The notes beneath the pieces are model-generated. The model made no database searches, was not told the origin of the DNA, and saw only the letters and a program-made list of their open reading frames with translations. Shown here piece after piece: positions 1 through 8,160 of a DNA stretch of 64,000 nucleotides (position 1 is the first letter of the stretch; the number at the start of each line of letters is the position of its first letter). The DNA is from Actinomadura rupiterrae (GTDB lineage Bacteria > Actinomycetota > Actinomycetes > Streptosporangiales > Streptosporangiaceae). The position numbers were made by a program, and so were the translations under genes. The stretch lies in contig NZ_JAMZEA010000006.1 in the NCBI RefSeq assembly GCF_024172125.1, positions 1 through 64,000 of the forward strand. The letters run 5' to 3'.

Positions 1-1457
1 CGGGAGTGGCCGACACCCCCGACCAGGTTCAGGGCAGCAGCTGGAACGACTTCACCCTGGTCGCCGCCCAACCGGCCGGCGAGACCGTGCTGTTTGCGGT
101 GAAGAAGTCCACCGGCCAGATCTGGGAGTCCCAACGCCCTTCCGACGGCTCCAAGACCATCGGCATGCCGGGCACCTGGTCGACGAGCCCGCTGAGCGCG
201 CCGTGGGGATCCACCCCGCCCAAACTGATCTACGGTGACGTCAACGCCGCAGGCCAGGTGGAGCTGTGGGCCCAAAACGGCACGACCGTCACGCCCTACC
301 TGCTGTCGGGGACCACCCTGAAGGCGGGCGCAGCGGTCAACCTGTTGACGCCGGGGCACGAGTGGCCGCTGTCGTCGCTCACCGGACCGAGCGCCAGCTG
401 CACCGCCACCGTCTGCACCCCCGACACCCGGGGAGGCACCGATGCCCCGGTCACCGGCGGGGTGACCGTGGACGATGACGAAGTGCTGGGGAAGGTGGCC
501 GACTTCGGCGGCAACGGCTACCTGACGCTGCCGCAGAACCTGCTGCACAGCTCGACCACGCTCACCCTGAGCATGGCTTTTCGCGCCGACCCGGGCAAGC
601 ACGGCATCTTGTTCTCCACCGCCACCGCCACGCCGGACAAGCTGCCGGCCGGTTCGATGCCGGTGCTGTACATCGGCAGCGACGGGCGGCTGTACGGCCA
701 GTTCTGGAACGGCTACGTCCGTCCGATGATCTCGCCGCAGCGGGTGGACGACGGCGAATGGCACACCATCACCCTCAGCGGCCAGGGGAGCATCCAGAGC
801 TTCTATCTGGACAACGACATCCGGATCGGGATGGCGGGAAGCGACCAGATCAGCAACGGCGACGCGCTCAACTTCGTCGGCGGCGGCGTGTTCCCGCCCA
901 ACACCAGCACCAAGGTGTGGATCAATCCGCCGGTCAAGACCGATGGGGTCACCGCGAGCCAGCCCAGTTACTTCAGCGGGGACATCGCCAATGTCGTCTA
1001 CTACAACAAGTACCTGAGCAACGACCAGCTCACTCCGTACTGGCAGCCGAGCCCCATGGTCGGTCCGATCACCTCGGCGGTCAACGCGGGCCTGTGCCTG
1101 GATGATGCGGGCGGGAAGAAGGCCGACGGCGACGCCGTGCAGATCTACACCTGCAACAACTCCGCAGCGCAGAACTGGTCGATCAACCCCGACGGCTCGG
1201 TCCGCATCAACGGCACCACCAAGTGCCTGGCCGTGGCCGGGGGCGCGACCACCAGCGGCGCCAAGGCCATCTTGTGGGAATGCGGTACCCCGCTGCCCAC
1301 CGGGGCCCAGCTGTGGCACCTGGACTCCAGCGGTCAGATCTGGAACCCGCAGGCCCAGATGTGCCTGGATGACCCGGGTCAGAGCACGACCAGCGGAACG
1401 CAATTGCAGATCTACACCTGCAATGAGTCCAAGGCCCAGTACTGGATCATCCCGTAA
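1..1457 (+). CDS. Secreted LamG-like / ricin-B lectin protein, 5' end outside window
   Basis: The frame is open to the left edge, so the 5' end and any signal peptide are missing; the first in-window GTG (position 6) is probably internal. About the first 110 visible residues look like an FG-GAP/VCBS-type beta repeat. Residues about 155-335 resemble a LamG/concanavalin-like jelly-roll. The C-terminal 130 residues are a ricin-B beta-trefoil with three Q-x-W motifs (QNW, QLW, QYW) and paired cysteines in CLDD...YTC repeats. Such lectin modules bind sugars on polysaccharides or glycoproteins outside the cell. A catalytic or teneurin-like module may lie upstream of the window. It ends in a strong terminator and is not co-transcribed with the next gene. 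Confidence 0.8.
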   Translation, partial: GVADTPDQVQGSSWNDFTLVAAQPAGETVLFAVKKSTGQIWESQRPSDGSKTIGMPGTWSTSPLSAPWGSTPPKLIYGDVNAAGQVELWAQNGTTVTPYLLSGTTLKAGAAVNLLTPGHEWPLSSLTGPSASCTATVCTPDTRGGTDAPVTGGVTVDDDEVLGKVADFGGNGYLTLPQNLLHSSTTLTLSMAFRADPGKHGILFSTATATPDKLPAGSMPVLYIGSDGRLYGQFWNGYVRPMISPQRVDDGEWHTITLSGQGSIQSFYLDNDIRIGMAGSDQISNGDALNFVGGGVFPPNTSTKVWINPPVKTDGVTASQPSYFSGDIANVVYYNKYLSNDQLTPYWQPSPMVGPITSAVNAGLCLDDAGGKKADGDAVQIYTCNNSAAQNWSINPDGSVRINGTTKCLAVAGGATTSGAKAILWECGTPLPTGAQLWHLDSSGQIWNPQAQMCLDDPGQSTTSGTQLQIYTCNESKAQYWIIP

Positions 1458-1471
1458 CCGGTGCCCCCAAT

Positions 1472-1510
1472 GGCCCGGGCGGGCGCCGCGCCGTCCGCCC
1501 GGGCCTTTAT
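1472..1510 (+). terminator. Rho-independent terminator after the lectin gene
   Basis: Perfect 11-bp inverted repeat (GGCCCGGGCGG at 1472-1482, CCGCCCGGGCC at 1495-1505) with a 12-nt loop, followed by TTTAT, just 14 nt after the stop codon. Confidence 0.8.
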
Positions 1511-1536
1511 CCCGGCCCTGCTGAGAAAGGAGCGTT

Positions 1537-2619
1537 GTGGCTGTTGCCAAGCGTGCTGGACGGGCGCTGCTCGGCTGGAGCGGAATCGTGGCCGGTCCTC
1601 TGGCCGCTGGGCTTGTTCTGGCGCCGGTCGCCTCCGCCCAGCCCGTGTCGGCGGCGGTCGTGCACAGCATTCCGGCCGGCTTGCCCGCCGCGCCAGCGGC
1701 CGCAGCGACCCTCGTGGTGCATTTTGACGCCTTTCCCTCCGGGACCCGCAGCGGGACGACGGTTCCGGTGACGGTCTGGGTCGCCGCCACGGGCGCGATC
1801 GCGCACAATGCCAAGGTCGCCCTCTCGGCCGTGCCCGGCGCCTCCCTCGCCGCCACCTGCACCCGCAGCGCCGGCCGGTGCGCGCTGGGCGACCTGGACT
1901 CCCGCGGGGTCTCCATCCCTCTGTCGGTCACGGTGCCTGCGCGCACCGCGATCACGCGCCTGCGGCTGTCGGCCCGCGCCACCGCCGACGGGGTCGCCCC
2001 CGTCCAAACGAGCGGACTGCTGGTCCTGGCGCCCGCGCCGCGGCCGACCCCCAGCACGCCGCGCGGCACGTCCTCGCACCCTCCGGCCTCCCCACCCCCG
2101 GCGCCCTCGTCGCCTTCTGCGTCGTCCTCCGGTACCACGCCGCCGTCGGGCGCGGGTGTGCCGAGCTCTTCCGCATCACCTGTGCCCGAGGCGCCTTCCC
2201 CGTCAAGTACGCCCGGCGTTGCGCTGCCGACCATCGCGCCTGCTCCCTCCCCTTCGGCGAACGCCGCCACACCGCCGGTTCTTGCCAAGTCCCGGCTGCG
2301 GGGTCGGCGTCCGGTGGCGTCGGCGGGCCTGGTGGGCGGTGCGAGCGTGTGGATGGCGGTGCTGTTGGCGGGGGTGGTGGCGCTTGCCGCCTGGCCGCGG
2401 CGACGGCGTCGAGGCAGCGGTGCCGCGCTGCTACCGGCAGCCGGCGCGGTGCGCCCTGCGGGGGATACCGCCGTCGGCTCGGCCTCCCCCGGCGACGAGT
2501 CGGCGCCCGGCCGACAGATCGATCTGGCGATCTTCCTGCGGTTCACCGGGTCCCGGCACGGCGGCGAGGAACAGCACCGCACGCGCAGCTGGAAGTTCGT
2601 CAAGGTAAACCGTCCTTAA
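1537..2619 (+). CDS. Secreted, membrane-anchored protein with Pro/Ser-rich stalk
   Basis: No known family recognised. GTG start preceded by a GAAAGGAGC ribosome site. Residues 1-35 form a signal peptide (basic start, long hydrophobic core, VASA cleavage region). Residues about 55-165 look like an immunoglobulin-type or DUF11-like beta-domain with two closely spaced cysteines. Residues about 170-250 are a Pro/Ser/Thr-rich stalk. A single transmembrane helix near 268-288 is followed by RRRRR (stop-transfer) and a 60-residue cytoplasmic tail. The architecture suggests a surface protein held through the membrane and lifted through the peptidoglycan. Partner and role are unknown; it lies between two unrelated secreted-protein genes. 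Confidence 0.7.
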   Translation: MAVAKRAGRALLGWSGIVAGPLAAGLVLAPVASAQPVSAAVVHSIPAGLPAAPAAAATLVVHFDAFPSGTRSGTTVPVTVWVAATGAIAHNAKVALSAVPGASLAATCTRSAGRCALGDLDSRGVSIPLSVTVPARTAITRLRLSARATADGVAPVQTSGLLVLAPAPRPTPSTPRGTSSHPPASPPPAPSSPSASSSGTTPPSGAGVPSSSASPVPEAPSPSSTPGVALPTIAPAPSPSANAATPPVLAKSRLRGRRPVASAGLVGGASVWMAVLLAGVVALAAWPRRRRRGSGAALLPAAGAVRPAGDTAVGSASPGDESAPGRQIDLAIFLRFTGSRHGGEEQHRTRSWKFVKVNRP

Positions 2620-2813
2620 CCTTTCCGCCTCGCAGGAGCCATTCAGACAGGCGTGCGCAACGGCGTGTGCACGACGTGTCAACATGCGGTTACTTTGAGC
2701 ACCTAAATGCCCCTGTTCAAGCACGCTCCTTTTGCCGGTACGCTCTGACCGGCTGTCACCCCGGGCCCCCGCCCCCTGGGTTTGTGTGCACCTGTTAGCT
2801 ATTTGAGGTTCCT

Positions 2814-4217
2814 ATGCGCAAACCATTGATCGCTGTCGGTGTCGTCGGGGTGGTGGCCGCGCTGGCCGTCGGCGCCGAGCAGGTCCTGACCGGCGGCTCC
2901 CACGCGCATGCCGCCGAGCCGGCCCCGCCGCTGCCGTACCACTTCTTCATCGCGCACCGCGCGGCCGGGTCCTACCTGGCGCCGGAGAACACCGCCGCCG
3001 CGTTCGAGGCGGGCATCGCCGACCCTGACGCCAACCTGCTGGAATTCGACATCCAGATCCTCAAGGACGGCGGCGCCGGGATCTGGCACGACCTGGCCGT
3101 CAACCGGATCACCCCCGAGACCGGGCCGGTCGCCGACCGCACCACCAAGCAGTTCAAGAAGCTGCGGATCGACTCCCACACCTGGTTCGGCGGCGGCGTC
3201 CCCGACATGCACCCGCTCATGCTGGACCAGGTGCTGGACCGCTACGCCCGCCGCAAGACGCTGCTGGCCCACCCCAAGGACGCCGCCGCCGCCGACGCGG
3301 TGGTCAAGGCGCTGATCAAGCGCGGTCTCACCCGGACCGTGCAGATGCAGACCAACAAGCTGTCGATCGCCGAGAAGGCCAAGAAGGCCGGCGTCACCAC
3401 CCAGATGGTGATCGGTACCCCCGAGGAGGCGGCCGCCGCCTCGCCTGCCGCGGTCAAGGCCGCTGGTGTCTCCCGTGTCTCGCTCGAATCGTCCCTGCCC
3501 GACAGCCTCATCGCCTCCTATGCCAAGGCCGGCCTGATAGTGGCCTGCTTCGACGTCGCCTCCCACACCCGCCGCGACCAGCTGTACCGGATCGGCGTGC
3601 GCGGCATCGACTCCGACGATCCGGCCTACATGTCGGGCGATGCCCGCTTCCAAAGCCGCCGCGACCCGTTCGCCCGCGGCACCTACTGGCCCGGATTGCT
3701 CGGCCAGACCCAGACCTCGGCCGCCATGACGCAGTGGCAGCGCGGCCGCCTGAGCGGGCCCGACTGGTGGACGATCCCAGGCAATCGCACCTTCTATGCC
3801 CGCCAAGGCTGGAACGTCCCGCTCGGCAAGAGCTACACCCTGCACGCCCAGGTGCGCTTCGACACCCTCAGTCCCGACCACGCCGACGACGCCGGCATCG
3901 ACTTCGCCGCGCCGGTCGACGGCGCCTACACCGCCTCGGTTCCCGGCTATGACGCCCTGCTGCACGAGAACGGGCGTCTGGATCTGTATCGGGTGGATGC
4001 TTCGGGCAAGCGGACCCTGCTGAAGTCGACCCGCACCGCCCCCGTGCAGGCCGGACATCCCGCGGACCTGACGATCCATGTCACGCCCAAGGCCATCGCC
4101 GTCCAGCGCGGCACCGCCAAACTGCTGGTCGCCGACAGCACCTACCGCGGCCCGAACCTGTATCTCGGCCGCGACGGAGGGCCCGAGGTCTCCTACCGGG
4201 ATGTGAGCATCTCGTGA
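2814..4217 (+). CDS. Secreted glycerophosphodiester phosphodiesterase-family protein
   Basis: Hydrolyses glycerophosphodiesters (or related phosphodiesters) outside the cell. A 30-residue signal peptide precedes a TIM-barrel GDPD domain at about residues 45-285. Visible motifs are the N-terminal catalytic His-Arg with downstream PENT (AHRAAGSYLAPENT), the acidic pair ELL-E-F-D and the second catalytic His (IWHD). Residues about 290-467 form a second, beta-rich domain resembling a concanavalin-like fold, which I do not assign. The start is ATG after GAGGTTCCT. At 467 residues it is longer than a bare GDPD because of the extra C-terminal module. A hairpin follows the stop, so it appears monocistronic. 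Confidence 0.85.
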   Translation: MRKPLIAVGVVGVVAALAVGAEQVLTGGSHAHAAEPAPPLPYHFFIAHRAAGSYLAPENTAAAFEAGIADPDANLLEFDIQILKDGGAGIWHDLAVNRITPETGPVADRTTKQFKKLRIDSHTWFGGGVPDMHPLMLDQVLDRYARRKTLLAHPKDAAAADAVVKALIKRGLTRTVQMQTNKLSIAEKAKKAGVTTQMVIGTPEEAAAASPAAVKAAGVSRVSLESSLPDSLIASYAKAGLIVACFDVASHTRRDQLYRIGVRGIDSDDPAYMSGDARFQSRRDPFARGTYWPGLLGQTQTSAAMTQWQRGRLSGPDWWTIPGNRTFYARQGWNVPLGKSYTLHAQVRFDTLSPDHADDAGIDFAAPVDGAYTASVPGYDALLHENGRLDLYRVDASGKRTLLKSTRTAPVQAGHPADLTIHVTPKAIAVQRGTAKLLVADSTYRGPNLYLGRDGGPEVSYRDVSIS

Positions 4218-4224
4218 CGGCAAC

Positions 4225-4262
4225 CTCGCGCCGCCCAGCGCTCTTCGCGCTGGGTAGCGAGG
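4225..4262. terminator. Hairpin between GDPD and blaI-like gene
   Basis: Nested inverted repeat: CCCAGCGC (4234-4241) with GCGCTGGG (4247-4254), 5-nt loop, extended by CTCGC/GCGAG flanks. There is no T-run, so it may be a terminator without U-tract or part of the control region of the next gene. Confidence 0.45.
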
Positions 4263-4314
4263 GTGCCGAGTATGCTGCGCACTCAGCAGCAGCCGAGCAC
4301 CCGGAGGCATCCCC

Positions 4315-4674
4315 GTGTCGCGCCAGCAGCGTCGAGCTCCCGGCGAACTGGAAGCCCAGATCATGACCATACTCCAGGAGGCCGAGGACGCCCTGGGGGT
4401 GAGCGAGGTCCAAGCCAAGCTCGGTGGCGACCTGGCCTACACCACGGTCCAGACGATCCTGGCCCGGATGCTGACCAAGGGTGTCCTGATCCGGCTGCCG
4501 AGCGGCCGCGGCCACGTCTACGCCCCGGTCGCCGACCCGTCGGGGCTGGCGGCCCTGCGGATGCGAGAGGTCCTGGACCAGGAACCGGACCGGCGTGAGG
4601 TGCTGTCACGGTTCATCGGAGCGCTCTCGGACAAGGACGGGGATATCCTGCGTGACCTCCTCGAACCGCAGTGA
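4315..4674 (+). CDS. BlaI/MecI/CopY-family repressor
   Basis: A 119-residue winged-helix repressor of the penicillinase-repressor family. It starts at GTG, nine bases after GGAGG. The N-terminal 80 residues show the family pattern ELEAQIMTILQ ... YTTVQTILARMLTKGVL, ending in the wing RGHVYAPV. The C-terminal third is the dimerisation helix region that is cleaved in the BlaI/MecI paradigm. The stop overlaps the start of the adjacent M56 peptidase gene (GTGA), the usual repressor/sensor-protease arrangement. It probably represses its own operon; no clear BlaI operator (TACA-n-TGTA) could be picked out with confidence. Confidence 0.88.
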   Translation: MSRQQRRAPGELEAQIMTILQEAEDALGVSEVQAKLGGDLAYTTVQTILARMLTKGVLIRLPSGRGHVYAPVADPSGLAALRMREVLDQEPDRREVLSRFIGALSDKDGDILRDLLEPQ

Positions 4675-5702
4675 TCAAATTTGAGTTGATCTCCGTACTC
4701 CCCTGGGCGCTGGCGATCGTCGCCTGCCTCACCCATGGGCGACTGGCGCTCCGGCTACCACCCGCAGCCGCCAGCAGGCTGGTGGTCGCGCTCAGCATGA
4801 CGCTGGCCGTCGCAGGTGCGGTCGGGCTGTCCCTGCTGGCCTTGGACGGCCTGCTCGGCACCCAGCACTTCGACAACCTGACGCATCTGCTGCCCGCCAG
4901 CGCTCGCCACGCTCAGACGGCGGGCCCGCTAATGACCTCATTGGCGCTGCTGCTGCTCTCCGCGCAACTCGCCATGACCACCACGGCCGCCTGGCAGGAA
5001 GCACGGAAACTCCGGGAGGCGTCCCGAATGATCCGACACCTGGGCACCCGTCAGCGCTATGTCGTCGTGGACTCCCCCAGCGCCGAGGCGTTCGCGATCC
5101 CCGGCAGACCCGCCCGAGTGATCATCTCGACCGGGCTCCTGACTGTCCTGGGTGAACGCGAATGCCAGGCCATGCTCGCCCACGAGGAGAGTCACCTGAC
5201 CCACCGCCACCATCGCTACCGCGCCACCCTCCGGGTCTCCACCGCCGCCCTCCCCCTGCTGTGGCCACTTCGCCGCACACTGGACTTCCTGCTCGAACGC
5301 TGGGCCGACGAGGACGCCGCACAAGCGGTCGGTTCGCGGCGCATCATGGCCCGCGCCATCGCCACCTCCGCGCTGGCCGCGCCGAGCGAACCCAGCCTCA
5401 ACCCGCCCGGATTGGGCTTGGCGTTGAAGGGCGCAGAGCGCGAGGGTGTCGTCCCTCGGCGCGTCCGAGCTCTGCTGGCCCCCTCCCCCGCGCGGCGTCC
5501 GTTCCATATAGCGCTGCCCCTCACCCTGATTGCCGGCGCCTTCCTGGCCGATGCGCTCACCGCACATTCGGTGGACCACCTGATTGAGACCACCACCGCC
5601 ACCACCCCCGCCGACCAAGGGCGAATGCTGGTCCCGAATGTCGACGAAGAACTGCCAACCTGGAGTTCGCGAGCCGCCTTCCCGCCCCGGGGCACCCCTT
5701 AA
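4671..5702 (+). CDS. M56-family (BlaR1-like) membrane metallopeptidase
   Basis: A 343-residue integral membrane zinc peptidase, the partner of the upstream BlaI-like repressor, with which it overlaps by 4 nt. Hydrophobic segments lie at about residues 8-25, 35-65 and 90-110, with another near 285-300. The zinc motif HEESH (HExxH) sits near residue 170, preceded by ISTGLLTVL and followed by the downstream acidic ligand region ERWADEDA. There is no C-terminal penicillin-binding sensor domain as in BlaR1, so this is the short actinobacterial M56 type whose inducer is unknown. A decayed second copy of its middle part lies at 11341-11745. Confidence 0.85.
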   Translation: MIKFELISVLPWALAIVACLTHGRLALRLPPAAASRLVVALSMTLAVAGAVGLSLLALDGLLGTQHFDNLTHLLPASARHAQTAGPLMTSLALLLLSAQLAMTTTAAWQEARKLREASRMIRHLGTRQRYVVVDSPSAEAFAIPGRPARVIISTGLLTVLGERECQAMLAHEESHLTHRHHRYRATLRVSTAALPLLWPLRRTLDFLLERWADEDAAQAVGSRRIMARAIATSALAAPSEPSLNPPGLGLALKGAEREGVVPRRVRALLAPSPARRPFHIALPLTLIAGAFLADALTAHSVDHLIETTTATTPADQGRMLVPNVDEELPTWSSRAAFPPRGTP

Positions 5703-5878
5703 TGCTCAGCGGCAATCGGCCAGCCCGCACAGGTACTGATGGGTGCTGACGCGGAGACCAGGGGCGGCAGTGCGGGCCGGGCAGCCAACGATGAAGAACT
5801 GCCGAACGTGGCCTACAAAACTCTATGGGGTGTGGCGCACCGCGCCTCCACCTCGCATCCGCTCGGTAGTTTGGAGGT

Positions 5879-6199
5879 GTGACGGCGCAGCCAGTGGACG
5901 ACTACGACCCGGATGATCCAGTGGAGATCCTGCGGATCCTGCCGCGAGAGCACCACGCGCAGTTCCGGGCCGAGTACGAAGCCGCTGCCCAGGGTGCCCG
6001 GCAGGTCGAGGGGTACCGCAAACTCCACACCCTGTTGCGGCTATGGCGCCTGCGTGCACTGGCCTACTCCGATCCCGGCTATCAGTCTGGACGAGACGCC
6101 GCCGCCCGCGCGGCCCGCGACGGCGGGTCCGAAACCGCGATCTCCCTGGACGACCTGGTCACCGACTGGGACGACCGGCTGCGTGATCGCCGCCAGTGA
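5879..6199 (+). CDS. DUF6247-family protein, antitoxin-like partner
   Basis: A 106-residue acidic, helical protein with the pattern I recall from DUF6247: a start rich in DDP, REHHAQFRAEYEAA, then LLRLWRLRALAYSDPGY. GGAGG lies only one base before the GTG at 5879, so an alternative GTG at 5894 is possible. The stop overlaps the GTG of the next, broken ORF (GTGA). In relatives this pairing suggests a two-gene module resembling toxin-antitoxin pairs, with this gene in the antitoxin position. That role is inference from gene order. Confidence 0.65.
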   Translation: MTAQPVDDYDPDDPVEILRILPREHHAQFRAEYEAAAQGARQVEGYRKLHTLLRLWRLRALAYSDPGYQSGRDAAARAARDGGSETAISLDDLVTDWDDRLRDRRQ

Positions 6200-6455
6200 G
6201 CTTCCAGGTCAAGTTCGAAGGCAGTGCCCTGCGCCAGCTGCATGGCTTCACCGCCAGCCCCGGCTGGGACCCGTTCCTCGAACGCGTCCTGTGACCGGTC
6301 GACGCGCCCTGGGATGCCACTCTGACCGCGCCCGGCGACGATCCGCTCGATCGCGAGACCACCTTCGGTACCGGAAATGGGCTGGCCTCCTTCCGTCTCG
6401 ACGAGCCCGCGGAACGATCTGGACCTACAACATCGTGTGGCTCGGGCCGACCTGA
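6196..6455 (+). pseudogene. Broken partner of the DUF6247 gene
   Basis: Starts with GTG overlapping the DUF6247 stop (VSFQVKFEGSALRQLHGF...). The frame stops at TGA 6292-6294, continues recognisably in the same frame (VDAPWDATLTAPGDDPL ... GLASFRLDEPA), then needs a one-base shift near 6410 to read TIWTYNIVWLG before TGA at 6453-6455. This looks like an 85-residue gene with a premature stop and a frameshift. It is therefore probably inactive, leaving the upstream gene as an orphan. Resemblance to a small ParE/RelE-like toxin is only suggestive. Confidence 0.6.
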
Positions 6456-6600
6456 ACGATCAGCGCGAGGCACCGGCATGTCGATACGGTTTCGTGCACC
6501 AGTTGGCCTTGCGCTGCGCTGGGACGCGCAGGCGCCAGAGAGCCGGCAGGGCTGCGGGCCGTTCGGCGACCGTGACGTTCTCGCTTGGGACCCTTCATGC

Positions 6601-6690
6601 TTAGTTGTCGAAGACGGGGTCGACGCTGATGAAGACGGGGTCGACGCTGATGAAGCGACCGAGGGTGGGGTCGTATTCGCGGGCGCCGAG
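6601..6690 (-). pseudogene. RHS-repeat core motif remnant
   Basis: On the minus strand the peptide GAREYDPTLGRF followed by ISVDP is the hallmark end of the RHS/YD-repeat core that precedes the toxin tip of polymorphic toxins and teneurin-like proteins. Here the FISVDPV segment is duplicated in tandem and a stop follows at once. No YD repeats remain upstream in this frame. Only the last coding scrap of a former RHS gene survives. Confidence 0.6.
6610..6651. repeat. Two perfect 21-bp tandem repeats
   Basis: Unit GAAGACGGGGTCGACGCTGAT occurs at 6610-6630 and 6631-6651. It falls inside the RHS core remnant and duplicates seven codons in frame. Confidence 0.9.
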
Positions 6691-6802
6691 GTGACCTGCG
6701 TGACCGCGTGCAGGCGGTGGTCTACGCCTACCGCAACGGCCTAGTGACCTGAGAGCTCCACCACATCCGCGCGAGAAGTGCCTTATCGGTAGCCTCGGTG
6801 CC

Positions 6803-7300
6803 ATGAGCTGGCTGCCCGACGATTTCGTCCACCCCGTCCACGTCCCGCTGCCCGGCGGCGCACATCACCTGCGGCCGATCAGGGAGGCCGATACCGAGCT
6901 CGACTACCCGGCCGTGATGGGCTCCCGCGAGCGGCTGTGGGACATCTTCGGTCCGGCCTGGGGCTGGCCCAAGGAGACGATGACCTACGAGGAGGACCGC
7001 GTGGACCTCCTCCGGCACGAGAAAGAGATCGCTGCGCACCAGTCTTTCAACTATGCGCTGTTCGACGCGATGGAGACCGCCCTCGTCGGCTGCGTCTACA
7101 TCGACCCGCCCGAGCGGGTCGGCGCCGACGCCGAGATCTCCTGGTGGGTGGTGGACGAACTGGTCGGCAGCGAGGTGGAGCACGCGTTGGACGCGCTAGT
7201 GCCACAGTGGATCGCCGCCGACTGGCCGTTCCAGCGGCCTCGCTACCTGGGCCGTGACATCTCCTGGCAGGACTGGCTCGCCTTGCCCCGGCACACCTGA
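6803..7300 (+). CDS. GNAT-family N-acetyltransferase-like protein
   Basis: A 165-residue protein with the layout of actinobacterial GNAT-like proteins: HHLRPIREADTELDY near the start, an acceptor-side segment in the middle (YALFDAMETALVGCVYIDPP) and a core beta-strand ISWWVVDELV. The canonical acetyl-CoA loop (Q/RxxGxG/A) is not obvious, and the C-terminal half is short. Activity is therefore uncertain and the substrate unknown. ATG start. The 3' end overlaps a remnant of an IS21 helper gene. Confidence 0.65.
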   Translation: MSWLPDDFVHPVHVPLPGGAHHLRPIREADTELDYPAVMGSRERLWDIFGPAWGWPKETMTYEEDRVDLLRHEKEIAAHQSFNYALFDAMETALVGCVYIDPPERVGADAEISWWVVDELVGSEVEHALDALVPQWIAADWPFQRPRYLGRDISWQDWLALPRHT

Positions 7301-7470
7301 CCTCGAACAAGAGCTTCAGCGAATGGGGCCAGGTCTTCGCCGACGAGGTCCTGGCCACCGCCATCCTCGACCGTCTTCTCCATCACTGCGACGTGATTTC
7401 GATCAACGGCCCAAGCTACCGACTGAAGAACCGCCTCATGAACATCGAACGAGACACCGACGTGGCCTGA
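7297..7470 (+). pseudogene. IstB-like (IS21 helper ATPase) C-terminal remnant
   Basis: A reading frame of 57 codons encodes the end of an IstB/DnaC-like protein: LTSNKSFSEWGQVFADE, then ATAILDRLLHHCDVI and GPSYRLKN. The ATP-binding part (Walker A/B) and the IstA transposase are absent. The fragment joins directly to the end of the GNAT gene, marking an old IS21 insertion followed by deletion. Confidence 0.8.
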
Positions 7471-7545
7471 ACTGGTGCACACAACTTCGTACAGCACGGC
7501 GTTCTCCTCAGCGCACGCGGAAGGCGTTCACCCGGTAGATGGGAA

Positions 7546-7574
7546 ACACCCCGCAGGGCCAGCCGGCGGGGTGT
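7546..7574. terminator. Hairpin after IstB remnant
   Basis: Inverted repeat ACACCCCGC (7546-7554) / GCGGGGTGT (7566-7574), 9-bp stem, 11-nt loop, no T-run. It may act as a bidirectional stop. Confidence 0.45.
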
Positions 7575-7584
7575 CAGCGTGTGG

Positions 7585-7626
7585 GGCACGCACCTCCCGA
7601 GGCTAGGCACGCGCCTCCCGAGGCTA
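7585..7626. repeat. Two 21-bp tandem repeats, one mismatch
   Basis: GGCACG(C/G)... units at 7585-7605 and 7606-7626, each ending CCTCCCGAGGCTA. They lie just upstream of the HAD remnant. Confidence 0.85.
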
Positions 7627-7650
7627 CTCCGCTCACGCAGGATCGCGGGA

Positions 7651-7913
7651 GTGCGAACCCTGGCGCTCTGGGACATCGACCACAGGCTACTCAGCATCGG
7701 AAGCTTGAGCGCAGAGATCTACGCCGAGGTCTTCGAGGACGTCACCGGCCGGCCGCTGGAACAGCTCGCCGACATGACCGGACGGACAGGCCGGGCCGTC
7801 CCCGCCGCCCCCTGAAGCTTCACGGCATCACCCCCGATGACTACCTGATCGCCAGATTCGCCGACGCGCTCGGAGCCGCCTTCGACGCCCGCCGGGCCGC
7901 GGTGGCCGAGTAG
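7651..7913 (+). pseudogene. HAD-superfamily hydrolase remnant
   Basis: GTG start, then VRTLALWDIDHRLLSIG: the DxD phosphatase motif I of haloacid-dehalogenase-like hydrolases (DID). The match continues as SAEIYAEVFEDVTGRPLEQL. A frameshift near 7805 is needed to carry on as LKLHGITPDDYLIARFADAL, and translation ends at 7913. Family members are usually over 200 residues; here motifs II-IV are missing, so the gene is both frameshifted and truncated. Confidence 0.7.
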
Positions 7914-8108
7914 CTGGCCTGTTTGAGCTCGACCACGCGGCAGGCGGTGGGCAGGTAGAGCAGGCTGGCAGGTGGAGGCTGGCGGCTGGCGGCTGGCGGC
8001 TTTGGACTGGTCGACGCCGGTTTCGGCGGCGAACAGGATGGTGCGGATCTGGTCGGGGCCGAGTCGAGAGCGGTTGATCGAGTTCGACGAAGACTTCTGC
8101 CGACTGAG

Positions 8109-8145
8109 CTTGTGGTCCGGCTGCTAAGTGCAGCCGGACCACAAG
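8109..8145. terminator. Perfect 16-bp hairpin
   Basis: CTTGTGGTCCGGCTGC (8109-8124), loop TAAGT, then its exact reverse complement (8130-8145). It sits 16 nt beyond the stop of the minus-strand gene at 8161-8457, so it is best read as that gene's terminator. The length and perfection would also fit a mobile-element end. Confidence 0.6.
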
Positions 8146-8160
8146 ATGCAGGCTACTAGG

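Noticed and set aside
7979..8015. Short CTGGCGG reiterations
   Set aside because: Simple GC-rich slippage of a few units, in the gap after the HAD remnant, without coding support.
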